DNA of 64,000 nucleotides from assembly GCF_013460135.1 (NCBI RefSeq), contig NZ_CP038155.1, forward strand, positions 1,488,001-1,552,000, in the 5' to 3' direction. Position 1 is the stretch's first letter; each line of letters opens with the position of its first letter. Position numbers and translations under genes: made by a program. Positions 23,256-32,975 of the stretch are shown here, in pieces. This DNA is from Arsenophonus endosymbiont of Aphis craccivora (GTDB lineage: Bacteria > Pseudomonadota > Gammaproteobacteria > Enterobacterales > Enterobacteriaceae). The notes beneath the pieces were generated by a model. That model was not told the DNA's origin, ran no database searches, and saw nothing but the letters and a program-made list of their open reading frames with translations.

Positions 23256-24310
23256 GGCTTTGTTGAATAAATCGAACTTTTAGGTGATTGGCGGAGCTGA
23301 TCGCTAAATTCGTTTCAACATCAGGTCCCCATGGCAAAGCAAAAGTTTAAAATTACCAACTGGCCCGCGTACAACAAGGCACTCAGACAACGCGGTTCCC
23401 TGACGGTCTGGCTTGATGAGTCGGCCATCGCTGGATGGACTGACAGTTCTTCGCCTGAAGGTCGTGGCCGGCCGCTTTACTACAGCGATATGGCTGTTAC
23501 CACTGTCCTGATGATGAAGCGTGTGTTTAACCTGTCGCTCCGGGCATTACAGGGCTTCGTTGATTCGATTTTTAAACTCATGTCTTTGCCGCTGTGCTGT
23601 CCGGACTACTCGCTGGTCAGCAGACGAGCAAAGAGCGTCAACATCAGCATAAAAACGCCAACGCGTGGTGAAATCTCGCATCTGGTCATCGACAGTACCG
23701 GTCTGAAGGTCTTTGGCGAAGGTGAAAGGAAAGTCAGGCAGCATGGGGCTGACAGACGAAGAGTGTGGCGCAAGCTTCATCTGGCAGCAGACAGTGTGAC
23801 TCATGAGATTATCTGTGCCGACTTATCGCTCAGCGGAACGACAGATGCGCAGTCACTGCCGGGCCTGATTAACCAAACCCACCGGAAAATCAGGGAAGTG
23901 TCAGCAGACGGTGCTTATGACGCCTGTTACTGCCACGACGCGTTGCTAAGAAAGAAAATCAGGCCCCTTATCCCGCCGCGAAGCGGAGCGAAATACTGGC
24001 CGGACAAGTACCATGAACGTAACCATGCGGTGGCGAATCAGCGTCTGAGCAGGAGTAATGATATGTGGAAAAAGAAAGTGGGTTATCACCGGCGTTCAGT
24101 GGCAGAAACAGCGATGTTCCGCATAAAAACTTTGCTGGGTGGCCATCTGAGCCTGCGTGACTATGAGGCTCAGGTAGGTGAAGCAATGGCGATGGTCAAA
24201 GCGCTGAACCGTATGACGTTGTTGGGTATGCCACACAGCGTCAGGATCGGATAACAGGTGTAGCAGAGGGAGCCATCCTGGCGGCTAATTCTGATTTATT
24301 CAACAAAGCC
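23256..24310 (+). mobile_element. IS-4: IS903-group insertion sequence without target duplication
   Basis: 1,055 bp with both 18-bp ends intact, but the flanks differ (GGATAAACC on the left, CAATAGATG on the right). The element therefore joins two DNA segments that were not adjacent before, by recombination between copies or by an IS-mediated deletion. The right side truncates the PqaA-family gene; the left side is where the hemE-nudC genes should continue from nfi. Confidence 0.96.
23331..24254 (+). CDS. IS903-group transposase (IS-4 copy)
   Basis: Open 307-codon frame with D121/D193/E259. It differs from the majority copy by GEGERKV for GEGEWKV, AQSLPG for AQALPG and HLSLRDY for HLRLRDY. 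The W-to-R change at residue 133 is shared with the dead copy IS-7. Confidence 0.93.
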   Translation: MAKQKFKITNWPAYNKALRQRGSLTVWLDESAIAGWTDSSSPEGRGRPLYYSDMAVTTVLMMKRVFNLSLRALQGFVDSIFKLMSLPLCCPDYSLVSRRAKSVNISIKTPTRGEISHLVIDSTGLKVFGEGERKVRQHGADRRRVWRKLHLAADSVTHEIICADLSLSGTTDAQSLPGLINQTHRKIREVSADGAYDACYCHDALLRKKIRPLIPPRSGAKYWPDKYHERNHAVANQRLSRSNDMWKKKVGYHRRSVAETAMFRIKTLLGGHLSLRDYEAQVGEAMAMVKALNRMTLLGMPHSVRIG

Positions 24311-24778
24311 CAATAGATGCTAACCATGCAGTAAATCCTTGAGCTGACACACCAGAGACAATAAATTTTTTGATGTTCCATTTTTTTAATTCTTGTTTAG
24401 TAAACCGAATAGTTTGTAAAACAACGGCAGTCATAGGTATATCTAATGGTAATACCCTTCTTTCAGGATTATTCATAAATAACGACCAGTTCCGGGCAAT
24501 AAAATCATATTGCTGATCATTTTCATTAAGAAATGTCTTGTCATCATTCGATATAACGTAGTTATTTACGATATTATTAATTGAAATAACAATAACATTA
24601 GTTCTTTCTGTAATATCAATCAGCATTTTTTTATTAAAATCTGGTGAAAAATTCTTATTATTATAACTATCTCCACTATTTATTATAATTATAATAAGAG
24701 CATATTTAGGCTTCGGTATTGTAGGAATGTATATATCAAGATTATGACGACATGTTTGTGGGGAAACTAGTTTTTCAG

Positions 24779-25833
24779 GGCTTTGTTGAATAAATCGAAC
24801 TTTTAGGTGATTGGCGGAGCTGATCGCTAAATTCGTTTCAACATCAGGTCCCCATGTCAAAGCAAAAGTTTAAAATTACCAACTGGCCCGCGTACAACAA
24901 GGCACTCAGACAACGCGGTTCCCTGACGGTCTGGCTTGATGAGTCGGCCATCGCTGGATGGACTGACAGTTCTTCGCCTGAAGGTCGTGGCCGGCCGCTT
25001 TACTACAGCGATATGGCTGTTACCACTGTCCTGATGATGAAGCGTGTGTTTAACCTGTCGCTCCGGGCATTACAGGGCTTCGTTGATTCGATTTTTAAAC
25101 TCATGTCTTTGCCGCTGTGCTGTCCGGACTACTCGCTGGTCAGCAGACGAGCAAAGAGCGTCAACATCAGCATAAAAACACCAACGCGTGGTGAAATCTC
25201 GCATCTGGTCATCGACAGTACCGGTCTGAAGGTCTTTGGCGAAGGTGAATGGAAAGTCAGGCAGCATGGGGCTGACAGACGAAGAGTGTGGCGCAAGCTT
25301 CATCTGGCAGCAGACAGTGTGACTCATGAGATTATCTGTGCCGACTTATCGCTCAGCGGAACGACAGATGCGCAGGCACTGCCGGGCCTTATTAACCAAA
25401 CCCACCGGAAAATCAGGGAAGTGTCAGCAGACGGTGCTTATGACGCCTGTTACTGCCACGATGCGTTGCTAAGAAAGAAAATCAGGCCCCTTATCCCGCC
25501 GCGAAGCGGAGCGAAATACTGGCCGGACAAGTACCATGAACGTAACCATGCGGTGGCGAATCAGCGTCTGAGCAGGAGTAATGATATGTGGAAAAAGAAA
25601 GTGGGTTATCACCGGCGTTCAGTGGCAGAAACAGCGATGTTCCGCATAAAAACTTTGCTGGGTGGCCATCTGAGGCTGCGTGACTATGAGGCTCAGGTAG
25701 GTGAAGCAATGGCGATGGTCAAAGCGCTGAACCGTATGACGTTGTTGGGTATGCCACACAGCGTCAGGATCGGATAACAGCTGTAGCAGAGGGAGCCATC
25801 CTGGCGGCTAATTCTGATTTATTCAACAAAGCC
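24779..25833 (+). mobile_element. IS-5: IS903-group insertion sequence with target duplication
   Basis: 1,055 bp, flanked by perfect 9-bp repeats GTTTTTCAG (24770-24778 and 25834-25842). Removing the element and one repeat restores continuity of the PqaA-family reading frame (WSPEKLVSPQ), so it is a simple insertion inside that gene. Confidence 0.97.
24854..25777 (+). CDS. IS903-group transposase (IS-5 copy)
   Basis: Full-length 307 residues, triad intact. It begins MSKQ like IS-2 but has the THEI and CHDA variants like IS-3, a combination that suggests sequence exchange between copies. Confidence 0.95.
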   Translation: MSKQKFKITNWPAYNKALRQRGSLTVWLDESAIAGWTDSSSPEGRGRPLYYSDMAVTTVLMMKRVFNLSLRALQGFVDSIFKLMSLPLCCPDYSLVSRRAKSVNISIKTPTRGEISHLVIDSTGLKVFGEGEWKVRQHGADRRRVWRKLHLAADSVTHEIICADLSLSGTTDAQALPGLINQTHRKIREVSADGAYDACYCHDALLRKKIRPLIPPRSGAKYWPDKYHERNHAVANQRLSRSNDMWKKKVGYHRRSVAETAMFRIKTLLGGHLRLRDYEAQVGEAMAMVKALNRMTLLGMPHSVRIG

Positions 25834-26077
25834 GTTTTTCAGGTGACCACTCTTGAGATACCATTTTGTATTTTATAAGTTATATGTCGCCTATTGTCTC
25901 CTGCCTATATATAGAATATTTTAACGGATTGGAAGCTAATAATTGTTGATAATAGATAATAATATTTGAAAACTGAAAAAAATTTGCTGGTGATATCGAA
26001 TGTTGCATATTTGAGGCAACGCTTTTAGTACAAAAACAAACGAAAAGAGTAAAAAATAGTTTTATAAGTTTTATTAA

Positions 26078-26887
26078 TTACCTTTTGAGAACAACAAGAA
26101 AGGAGAAGAAAATAATGATATTAACCAAATAGCAATTAGCACTTTGACAGGAAAAGCTGCCTTAAACTTAGCATTAACAAACTACAATCGATTATTTATT
26201 CATGATAGCCCGCAACACATTAGTAATAAAACTGCAATAAGGTTACCTGGTGCCCTATGTTTTAATCTTTCAGTAGAAAATGATTTAGGCATCAAACAGC
26301 AACTGGAAACAATTAATAAGTTAAAAACAGAATTAAAAAATATTGTCACTCATCAATCTGGGATAAAAAAAGAGCAACGATTTGAATTTATTCACCAACA
26401 ATTACATGGCTTAATTACTCTGAATGCCTATCGTAAAATCAATTATGTTGAGTCACCTAGTAGCATTAATTTTGGCTAGGCCAATAAAAATATCGTCAAT
26501 AAAGTAACAAAAGAGCAAATCCTTGAGCGATTACATAAAAACTATCAATCTGAAAAAGCAATGTCGGCATATACTAAACAACAATGGCGTACTTTAATTG
26601 AAAAAGAGATCCAGGACTTAAATAGCATCTCTAATGCTGCCATATTAAAAATACAACGCCCCGTAAAAGTTCAGCCGATTGCCAGAGTTTGGTACGCGAA
26701 TGAAAAACAACAAGTACAATACGCTTGCCCTCTTCCACTGTTATCATTTAGTAGTGATACAAACCATTTGACAACATTAGGTACGCTTACTGACTATGAT
26801 ATTAATAATATAAAAATAAAACATAAGCCAAAAAATAAAAAACTAAAATTAATTATTGCTCGATTACATCTTTATCAAGAAATTTAA
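26078..26887 (+). pseudogene. tus: Replication terminus-binding protein Tus, broken
   Basis: Tus binds Ter sites and arrests replication forks in one direction. Recognisable segments match E. coli Tus in order: LPFENNKKGEENND, NYNRLFIHDSPQ, TAIRLPGALCF, IHQQLHGLITLNAYRKI and INFG. Then come ANKNIVNKVTKEQILERL and the C-terminal DNA-binding part IKRPVKVQPIARVWY-like IQRPVKVQPIARVWY, QVQYACPLPLL and LIIARLHLY. The tryptophan in FGWANK is TAG (26477-26479). Stops interrupt the 5' end just before LPFENN (26075-26077), and roughly 70 N-terminal residues are gone. The location next to fumC is the E. coli position. Confidence 0.93.
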
Positions 26888-26892
26888 GTAAA

Positions 26893-26926
26893 AAAACCGA
26901 GATTATTAACTCGGTTTTCTTTTTTT
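26893..26926. terminator. Bidirectional terminator between tus and fumC
   Basis: Nine-bp stem AAAACCGAG / CTCGGTTTT with an 8-nt loop, T-rich on the plus side and preceded by an A run that becomes a T run on the minus side. It serves both convergent transcripts. Confidence 0.88.
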
Positions 26927-26939
26927 ATAAATATAAAAA

Positions 26940-28337
26940 CTACTTTATCATACTACTAACCATATTTTCAGGTCGCACCCAAATATCACACTCTTCGGCT
27001 GTTAAATAAGCCAGTTTTAATGCTGCTTGCTTCAGCGTCAATCCTTCTTTATGTGCTTTTTTAGCAATTTCAGCGGCTTTATCATAACCAATATGCGTAT
27101 TTAGTGCAGTAACTAGCATTAATGATTCATGTAATAATTTATCTATCCGTTGGCGATTAGGCTCAATACCTTTAGCGCAATGATCATTAAAACTAAGCAT
27201 ACCATCCGCCAATAAACGAATTGATTGTAAAAAATTATCAATAATCATAGGGCGGAAAACATTGAGTTCAAAATTACCTGATGCTCCACCAATATTAATA
27301 GCAACATCATTCCCCATAACCTGAGCACAAAGCATAGTTAAAGCTTCACACTGAGTCGGATTAACTTTTCCTGGCATTATCGAACTACCAGGTTCATTTT
27401 CTGGGATCATAATTTCACCAATGCCACAACGCGGACCTGATGCTAACCACCTTACATCATTAGCGATTTTCATTAATGAAGCTGCTAAACCTTTTAAAGC
27501 ACCATGGGCATGAACTAAAGCATCACAAGTAGCTAAAGATTCAAATTTATTAGGCGCAGTGACAAATGGTAGGCCGGATAATTTTGCAATTTTACTGGCA
27601 ACTTTAATGGCATATTCAGGATGGGTATTTAAACCGGTACCCACCGCCGTTCCGCCTAATGCCAGTTCAGATAGATGCGGAATACTCTCTTCGATATGGC
27701 GGACATTATGAGCTAGCATTGCTCCCCACCCTGATATTTCTTGGCCTAACGTTAATGGTGTTGCATCTTGAAGATGCGTACGGCCAATTTTGACAATATC
27801 ATTAAAGGCATCAGATTTTTGCTTAAAAATAGTTTGTAGTTCTTTTAATCTAGGTAACAGATGTTGATGTAAAGCAATAACAGCAGCTACATGCATTGCA
27901 GTAGGAAATACATCATTAGAACTCTGGCTTTTATTTACATCATCATTCGGGTGAATTAAGCGCTGCTGGCCTCTTTTCCCACCTAAAATTTCACTCGCTC
28001 TGTTCGCCAATACTTCATTTATATTCATGTTAGTTTGCGTACCAGAGCCGGTCTGCCAGACTGCTAATGGAAATTCAGCCATATGCTTATCCGCTAAGAC
28101 TTCATCAGCTGCGGCGATAATAGCATTAGCCTTATCCTTTGCTATCAAACCTAAATCGCTATTTACTTCAGCTGCTGCTTTTTTAGTTAATGCCAATGCA
28201 TGGATCAAGGCAACAGGCATTTTTTCCACTGAGATATGGAAATGGTGTAGCGAACGTTGCGTTTGAGCGCCCCATAGCCTATCTGCTGGGACTTTAATTT
28301 CACCCATTGAGTCTTTTTCAATGCGATATTCTGACAT
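26940..28337 (-). CDS. fumC: Fumarate hydratase class II
   Basis: Iron-independent fumarase of the TCA cycle, fumarate to malate. The protein is 465 residues from ATG 28337 ([17 protein letters not shown]), which has a strong AAGGAG site; an upstream ATG at 28376 is not needed. The active-site segments [47 protein letters not shown] and the fumarase/aspartase signature [11 protein letters not shown] are all present. In E. coli fumA lies between fumC and manA; here it is absent and the two genes are divergent, 168 bp apart. Confidence 0.96.
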   Translation of the reverse strand: MSEYRIEKDSMGEIKVPADRLWGAQTQRSLHHFHISVEKMPVALIHALALTKKAAAEVNSDLGLIAKDKANAIIAAADEVLADKHMAEFPLAVWQTGSGTQTNMNINEVLANRASEILGGKRGQQRLIHPNDDVNKSQSSNDVFPTAMHVAAVIALHQHLLPRLKELQTIFKQKSDAFNDIVKIGRTHLQDATPLTLGQEISGWGAMLAHNVRHIEESIPHLSELALGGTAVGTGLNTHPEYAIKVASKIAKLSGLPFVTAPNKFESLATCDALVHAHGALKGLAASLMKIANDVRWLASGPRCGIGEIMIPENEPGSSIMPGKVNPTQCEALTMLCAQVMGNDVAINIGGASGNFELNVFRPMIIDNFLQSIRLLADGMLSFNDHCAKGIEPNRQRIDKLLHESLMLVTALNTHIGYDKAAEIAKKAHKEGLTLKQAALKLAYLTAEECDIWVRPENMVSSMIK

Positions 28338-28505
28338 TATTATTATCTCCTTAGCATAAAATAATTGGATATGCATAATCCATCTTTGCAGATAAACTGA
28401 TTGTACTTGAAATCATGCACTATTTTTAATTTAACATGTGAGAGATAAGCGAGTTTATTGCATTACAGTTAAAAATAAATTTTTATCAACTAAGAGCAGT
28501 ATTAT

Positions 28506-29681
28506 ATGTTTAAAATGATCAATAAAATTCAACACTATGATTGGGGTAGTAAAGATGCCCTAACTAAGCTTTACCATATCAAAAATCCTCAGGATTTACC
28601 GATGGCTGAATTATGGATGGGAGCACATCCTAAAGCCAGCTCTATGGTTGCAGATTTAAATAGCCAGCAAAAAATATCGTTAGATAAACTAATCGCAACC
28701 GATCCAAGCTATTATCTCGGTGAAAAAATTGCTCAAAAATTTCATCGATTACCTTTTTTATTCAAAGTGCTCTGCGCAGCTCAACCACTTTCTATCCAGG
28801 TACACCCAGATAAAATTGCTGCCGAAGTTGGGTTTAAGCGTGAAAACGCAGCAGGAATTGCGCTCGATTGCCCTAATCGTAATTATAAAGACGATAATCA
28901 TAAGCCTGAATTTATTTATGCTTTAACACCTTTCAAAGCGCTTAATTCATTTCGCCCTTTAAAGAAGATCACTAATTTATTGCTGCCGATTGCCGAAGCT
29001 TCACCAGTTATTCAACTATTTTTAAATACCCCAACAGAAACTCAACTGGCACAACTTTTTAAACATTTGTTAAGCCTGACAACAAAAGAAAAGCAGCAGC
29101 TACTTGCAGCCTTAAAATCTGTTCTACAGCAAGAAAAAGGGGAACCTTGGAACACTATAGAGAAAATGTTGCCATTATACCCTGAAGATAATGGATTATT
29201 TGCACCATTGTTACTGAATATTATTGAATTACAACAAGGTGAAGCGATGTTTCTCTATGCCAGAACGCCGCATGCTTATATTGAAGGTGTTGGTTTAGAA
29301 GTAATGGCCAATTCTGACAATGTACTGCGCGCGGGATTAACTAACAAACATATTGATATTGCTGAATTACTGGCTAATTTAGATTTCATTGCCAAATCCT
29401 GCGACACATTATTGCTACAACCGAATATACATAATAATGAATTTTGTTATCCTATTCCGGTAGATGATTTTGCTTTTTCCTTATATCTAATTGATAATCA
29501 ATTGACTACGATAGCAAACAATTCTGCCACGATTTTATTTTGTGTTGAAGGTAAGATATCTATCACCTCAGAAAATCAAACTGACGAGATCCTATCTGGG
29601 GAATCAATATTTATATCTGCATCCGAAAGACAAATTATGCTCAATGGAAAAGGTAAACTGGCCAGAGTTTTTAATTATTAG
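28506..29681 (+). CDS. manA: Mannose-6-phosphate isomerase
   Basis: Zinc enzyme interconverting fructose 6-phosphate and mannose 6-phosphate for GDP-mannose or mannose use. The length, 391 residues, equals E. coli ManA. Zinc ligands lie in LSIQVHPDK (Gln, His) and HKPEF (Glu), and in the RTPHAYIEGVGLEVMANSDN segment near residue 258. The C-terminal cupin part ends GKLARVFNY. The gene is intact and keeps its enteric neighbours fumC and ydgA. Confidence 0.96.
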   Translation: MFKMINKIQHYDWGSKDALTKLYHIKNPQDLPMAELWMGAHPKASSMVADLNSQQKISLDKLIATDPSYYLGEKIAQKFHRLPFLFKVLCAAQPLSIQVHPDKIAAEVGFKRENAAGIALDCPNRNYKDDNHKPEFIYALTPFKALNSFRPLKKITNLLLPIAEASPVIQLFLNTPTETQLAQLFKHLLSLTTKEKQQLLAALKSVLQQEKGEPWNTIEKMLPLYPEDNGLFAPLLLNIIELQQGEAMFLYARTPHAYIEGVGLEVMANSDNVLRAGLTNKHIDIAELLANLDFIAKSCDTLLLQPNIHNNEFCYPIPVDDFAFSLYLIDNQLTTIANNSATILFCVEGKISITSENQTDEILSGESIFISASERQIMLNGKGKLARVFNY

Positions 29682-29770
29682 CAAAAATTAAAATACATGC
29701 AAAGCTGTATATAATATATTTTATTAAATTTGATCACTTTTACCCGCTAAAATCCTTTAGGGATGGATAT

Positions 29771-31363
29771 ATGAAGAAATCGTTAGTAGCTGTAGGCGTC
29801 ATTGTAATTGTTGCCGTAATTTGGACAATTAGCTCTTGGTATACCGGAAAAAAAATTGAGGGAGAGTTTGATACTTTCATTGAACGTACTAATACCACAC
29901 TAAAAAATAATGCACCAGAAGCTGGTATTAATGTTAAAACAGAAAATTATCAGCGAGGAATTTTCACTTCTAACGCAGACATCATTATTGATATAAAAGA
30001 GAGCAGCGAAAGAAAAAAGACCATTGTTAAGTTTGCCACAAAAATCTTTCATGGCCCCTTTCCTATTAACAAAATAGTTAAACTTAATCTGTTACCAAGA
30101 TTAGCCTCAACCACTATTGAACTGGTTAAAAATGCAACCACTGAAGAACTATTCAAATATACTCAGGAGCCAGCATTCATAACTGGTGATGTTGACGTCG
30201 GTTTTAATGAAGGCCTAGATGCAAATTTAAATTTAAGTCCACTAGACGGTAATCCTTATGGAAAAAATATAACTTTTAGCGGTGGTGCAATTAATTATGT
30301 GGGCAATACCGATCTTAAAGATATAAAAATTTCCGTTGTTAGTGATAATTTTGTTATCGGCAATAAAGAGAAAACGGAAAGCATGATCCTTAAAGGGCTC
30401 AATATCCAAAGTGATTTATCACTGACTCCGTTTAATTTCTACTCCGGCAAACAGACGCTTAATATTTCCGATATTAATGTTAATAGCGATGACATTAAAT
30501 TTTCATTTAAACACTTTGCTATTAACTTAGATTCTGTACTAAAAGACGATAGCATTGACGGTAAAATTTCTTATAGCATTAATGATCTTATCGCTAAAGA
30601 ACAAAACTTAGGTTCTGGAGAACTTACGTTATTAATCGAAAGAATGGATGCTAAAGCGTTTGGTAATTTCCTAAAAAGTTATAATGATGAAATTGCTCAC
30701 AACTTAGCAAATGGCAACCCTCTTTATAATGCAGATACTATTTTCGCCCAGTTATTAGTTGAGAACTTACCTAGCTTGTTGAAGAATAGTCCGAGAATTG
30801 TCATCGAACCTTTTTATTGGAAAAATAGTGCCGGTCAAAGCGATATCAAAATAGATATCGATATGAAGCCTTGGACATTGAATCAACTCTCTGTTTATAG
30901 CCAAAATAACCAATACGATCAGGTCATTAAAGCACTATTCAATCATTTTAATATCAATGTTAATTTATCAAAATCGATGTTGATAGAAATGCTTACCCAA
31001 ACAGAAATACTAGGCTCAGATGATAAAGTAACTACCCCGGAACAAAAAACATTATTTAGTCAGAAAGCAACTACACAAATTAGTGAATTTGAAAGTTCAG
31101 CTAAGCAAAATGTCTTTACATCACCAACAGAATACTTCCTAAGTGATGAGAAAAAAGCACAATTGAATGAAGATAGACCAATTTTGCCATGGATGCTGGT
31201 AACCAAAGATAATATGACGCTGGATATTCATTACGCCGGTGACGAACTGAAGATGAATAATCAATCATTTAAATTAGTTGAGTTTTTAATTAATATTGGC
31301 TTGATGGACAATCCATCGGCTCAGCCTGCAACAACGCCGAAAACTACCCCGCAATCAAATTAA
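29771..31363 (+). CDS. ydgA: YdgA family protein (DUF945)
   Basis: Conserved enteric envelope protein of unclear function. It has an N-terminal membrane anchor (SLVAVGVIVIVAVIWTISSWYTGKKIE) and a long periplasmic region with the DUF945 landmarks NYQRGIFTSNADI, HGPFPINKIVKLNLLP and LGSGELTLLIERMD. The 530 residues slightly exceed the E. coli 502, ending in a low-complexity Pro/Thr tail (PATTPKTTPQSN). The gene is intact and terminated by its own hairpin, with manA upstream as in E. coli. Confidence 0.92.
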   Translation: MKKSLVAVGVIVIVAVIWTISSWYTGKKIEGEFDTFIERTNTTLKNNAPEAGINVKTENYQRGIFTSNADIIIDIKESSERKKTIVKFATKIFHGPFPINKIVKLNLLPRLASTTIELVKNATTEELFKYTQEPAFITGDVDVGFNEGLDANLNLSPLDGNPYGKNITFSGGAINYVGNTDLKDIKISVVSDNFVIGNKEKTESMILKGLNIQSDLSLTPFNFYSGKQTLNISDINVNSDDIKFSFKHFAINLDSVLKDDSIDGKISYSINDLIAKEQNLGSGELTLLIERMDAKAFGNFLKSYNDEIAHNLANGNPLYNADTIFAQLLVENLPSLLKNSPRIVIEPFYWKNSAGQSDIKIDIDMKPWTLNQLSVYSQNNQYDQVIKALFNHFNINVNLSKSMLIEMLTQTEILGSDDKVTTPEQKTLFSQKATTQISEFESSAKQNVFTSPTEYFLSDEKKAQLNEDRPILPWMLVTKDNMTLDIHYAGDELKMNNQSFKLVEFLINIGLMDNPSAQPATTPKTTPQSN

Positions 31364-31377
31364 ACCTTAGTAAAATG

Positions 31378-31409
31378 ACAAAAGCCAGTTAAGATACTGG
31401 CTCTTTTGT
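31378..31409 (+). terminator. ydgA terminator
   Basis: Seven-bp stem AGCCAGT / ACTGGCT with 6-nt loop, followed by CTTTTGT; the outer ACAAA and TTTGT also pair. It lies 15 bp after the ydgA stop codon. Confidence 0.82.
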
Positions 31410-31634
31410 ATCAATTTTTAATACTGAGGGTTTCTATGTTGAATAAAATTAATATCATAAAAGATCGACCTTTAATAAAACCTAGCCAGCAACATAATCA
31501 GCTAAAAACAAACTCATTAACTAGTAAAATAAAAAAAATAAAAAACTGTTTTGTAAAAAATAATATTCATATTTCAACTAAAATTGATTCAAGTAAGGCT
31601 AAATTTTATCACCAACTCATGTTACGTTTAAATC

Positions 31635-32689
31635 GGCTTTGTTGAATAAATCGAACTTTTAGGTGATTGGCGGAGCTGATCGCTAAATTCGTTTCAACAT
31701 CAGGTCCCCATGGCAAAGCAAAAGTTTAAAATTACCAACTGGCCCGCGTACAACAAGGCACTCAGACAACGCGGTTCCCTGACGGTCTGGCTTGATGAGT
31801 CGGCCATCGCTGGATGGACTGACAGTTCTTCGCCTGAAGGTCGTGGCCGGCCGCTTTACTACAGCGATATGGCTGTTACCACTGTCCTGATGATGAAGCG
31901 TGTGTTTAACCTGTCGCTCCGGGCATTACAGGGCTTCGTTGATTCGATTTTTAAACTCATGTCTTTGCCGCTGTGCTGTCCGGACTACTCGCTGGTCAGC
32001 AGACGAGCAAAGAGCGTCAACATCAGCATAAAAACGCCAACGCGTGGTGAAATCTCGCATCTGGTCATCGACAGTACCGGTCTGAAGGTCTTTGGCGAAG
32101 GTGAATGGAAAGTCAGGCAGCATGGGGCTGACAGACGAAGAGTGTGGCGCAAGCTTCATCTGGCAGCAGACAGTGTGAATCATGAGATTATCTGTGCCGA
32201 CTTATCGCTCAGCGGAACGACAGATGCGCAGGCACTGCCGGGCCTGATTAACCAAACCCACCGGAAAATCAGGGAAGTGTCAGCAGACGGTGCTTATGAC
32301 GCCTGTTACTGCCACGATGCGTTGCTAAGAAAGAAAATCAGGCCCCTTATCCCGCCGCGAAGCGGAGCGAAATACTGGCCGGACAAGTACCATGAACGTA
32401 ACCATGCGGTGGCGAATCAGCGTCTGAGCAGGAGTAATGATATGTGGAAAAAGAAAGTGGGTTATCACCGGCGTTCAGTGGCAGAAACAGCGATGTTCCG
32501 CATAAAAACTTTGCTGGGTGGCCATCTGAGGCTGCGTGACTATGAGGCTCAGGTAGGTGAAGCAATGGCGATGGTCAAAGCGCTGAACCGTATGACGTTG
32601 TTGGGTATGCCACACAGCGTCAGGATCGGATAATAGGTGTAGCAGAGGGAGCCATCCTGGCGGCTAATTCTGATTTATTCAACAAAGCC
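31635..32689 (+). mobile_element. IS-6: IS903-group insertion sequence with target duplication
   Basis: 1,055 bp with perfect 9-bp repeats GTTTAAATC (31626-31634 and 32690-32698). It interrupts the 148-codon ORF after its 66th codon. Confidence 0.97.
31710..32633 (+). CDS. IS903-group transposase (IS-6 copy)
   Basis: Full-length 307-residue transposase with intact triad. It combines NHEI (as in IS-1 and IS-2) with CHDA (as in most others), and terminates at TAA followed by TAGGTGTAGC rather than CAGCTGTAGC. Confidence 0.95.
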   Translation: MAKQKFKITNWPAYNKALRQRGSLTVWLDESAIAGWTDSSSPEGRGRPLYYSDMAVTTVLMMKRVFNLSLRALQGFVDSIFKLMSLPLCCPDYSLVSRRAKSVNISIKTPTRGEISHLVIDSTGLKVFGEGEWKVRQHGADRRRVWRKLHLAADSVNHEIICADLSLSGTTDAQALPGLINQTHRKIREVSADGAYDACYCHDALLRKKIRPLIPPRSGAKYWPDKYHERNHAVANQRLSRSNDMWKKKVGYHRRSVAETAMFRIKTLLGGHLRLRDYEAQVGEAMAMVKALNRMTLLGMPHSVRIG

Positions 32690-32975
32690 GTTTAAATCTT
32701 GACAGTTCAATTCAAATAAAGAATTATCATCTCAATTCACGACTTAATCAGGAATATAATTCCACGATAGAAAGTGTCGCCCTACAAGGATCGCCAAAAA
32801 ACTTACATTCAACTGAAAGCTTGTCTTTACCTGTTTGCCCCTTTCTATTGAGCCAAAAACTACTACAAGTTAAGCCAATGCAATGTGAAGAAAAGACACA
32901 AAATGAGAGAGTTAAATTAAATGGCTATGTATCATCAATTAAATAAGCTGTATAATTTTCATATTAACGACTTTT

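Larger units (their letters stand above)
24311..26074 (-). pseudogene. PqaA-family (PhoPQ-activated pathogenicity-related) protein, fragmented
   Basis: Minus-strand remains of a secreted alpha/beta-hydrolase-like protein. A signal-peptide-like N-terminus (LFFTLFVCFCTKSVAS) is followed by NPLKYSIYRQETIGDI, a TAA at 25880-25882, then YKMVSQEWSPEKL. IS-5 is inserted at this point. Beyond it come the typical PqaA segment RHNLDIYIP, the MLIDITERTNVIV region, and KFIVSGVSAQGFTAWL, where the family has GASKRGWTTWL. IS-4 cuts the gene at 24311, removing the C-terminal half. No ATG precedes the signal peptide; an ATA at 26074 occupies its place after AAAGG. So there are four independent lesions. Family assignment rests on motif resemblance. 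Confidence 0.75.
31436..32946 (+). pseudogene. Unrecognised 148-codon ORF split by IS-6
   Basis: When IS-6 and one copy of its 9-bp repeat are removed, the flanks join into one continuous 148-codon frame. It runs from ATG 31436 (preceded by GAGGG, 5-nt spacing) to TAA at 32944-32946. No other lesion is present, so the gene was intact when the element arrived. The N-terminal part is Lys/Asn/Ser-rich (MLNKINIIKDRPLIKPSQQH...), the central part polar (YHLNSRLNQEYNSTIES), and the end has LSLPVCPFLLSQKLLQ. No signal peptide or known domain was recognised. It starts 27 bp after the ydgA terminator and is absent from this place in E. coli. Function unknown; lineage-specific. Confidence 0.65.

Noticed and set aside
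25990-26012. GAATGTTGCATATTTGAG near tus as a possible Ter site
   Set aside because: It shares ATGTTG with the Ter core but lacks the following TAACTAA, so the match is too weak in AT-rich DNA.
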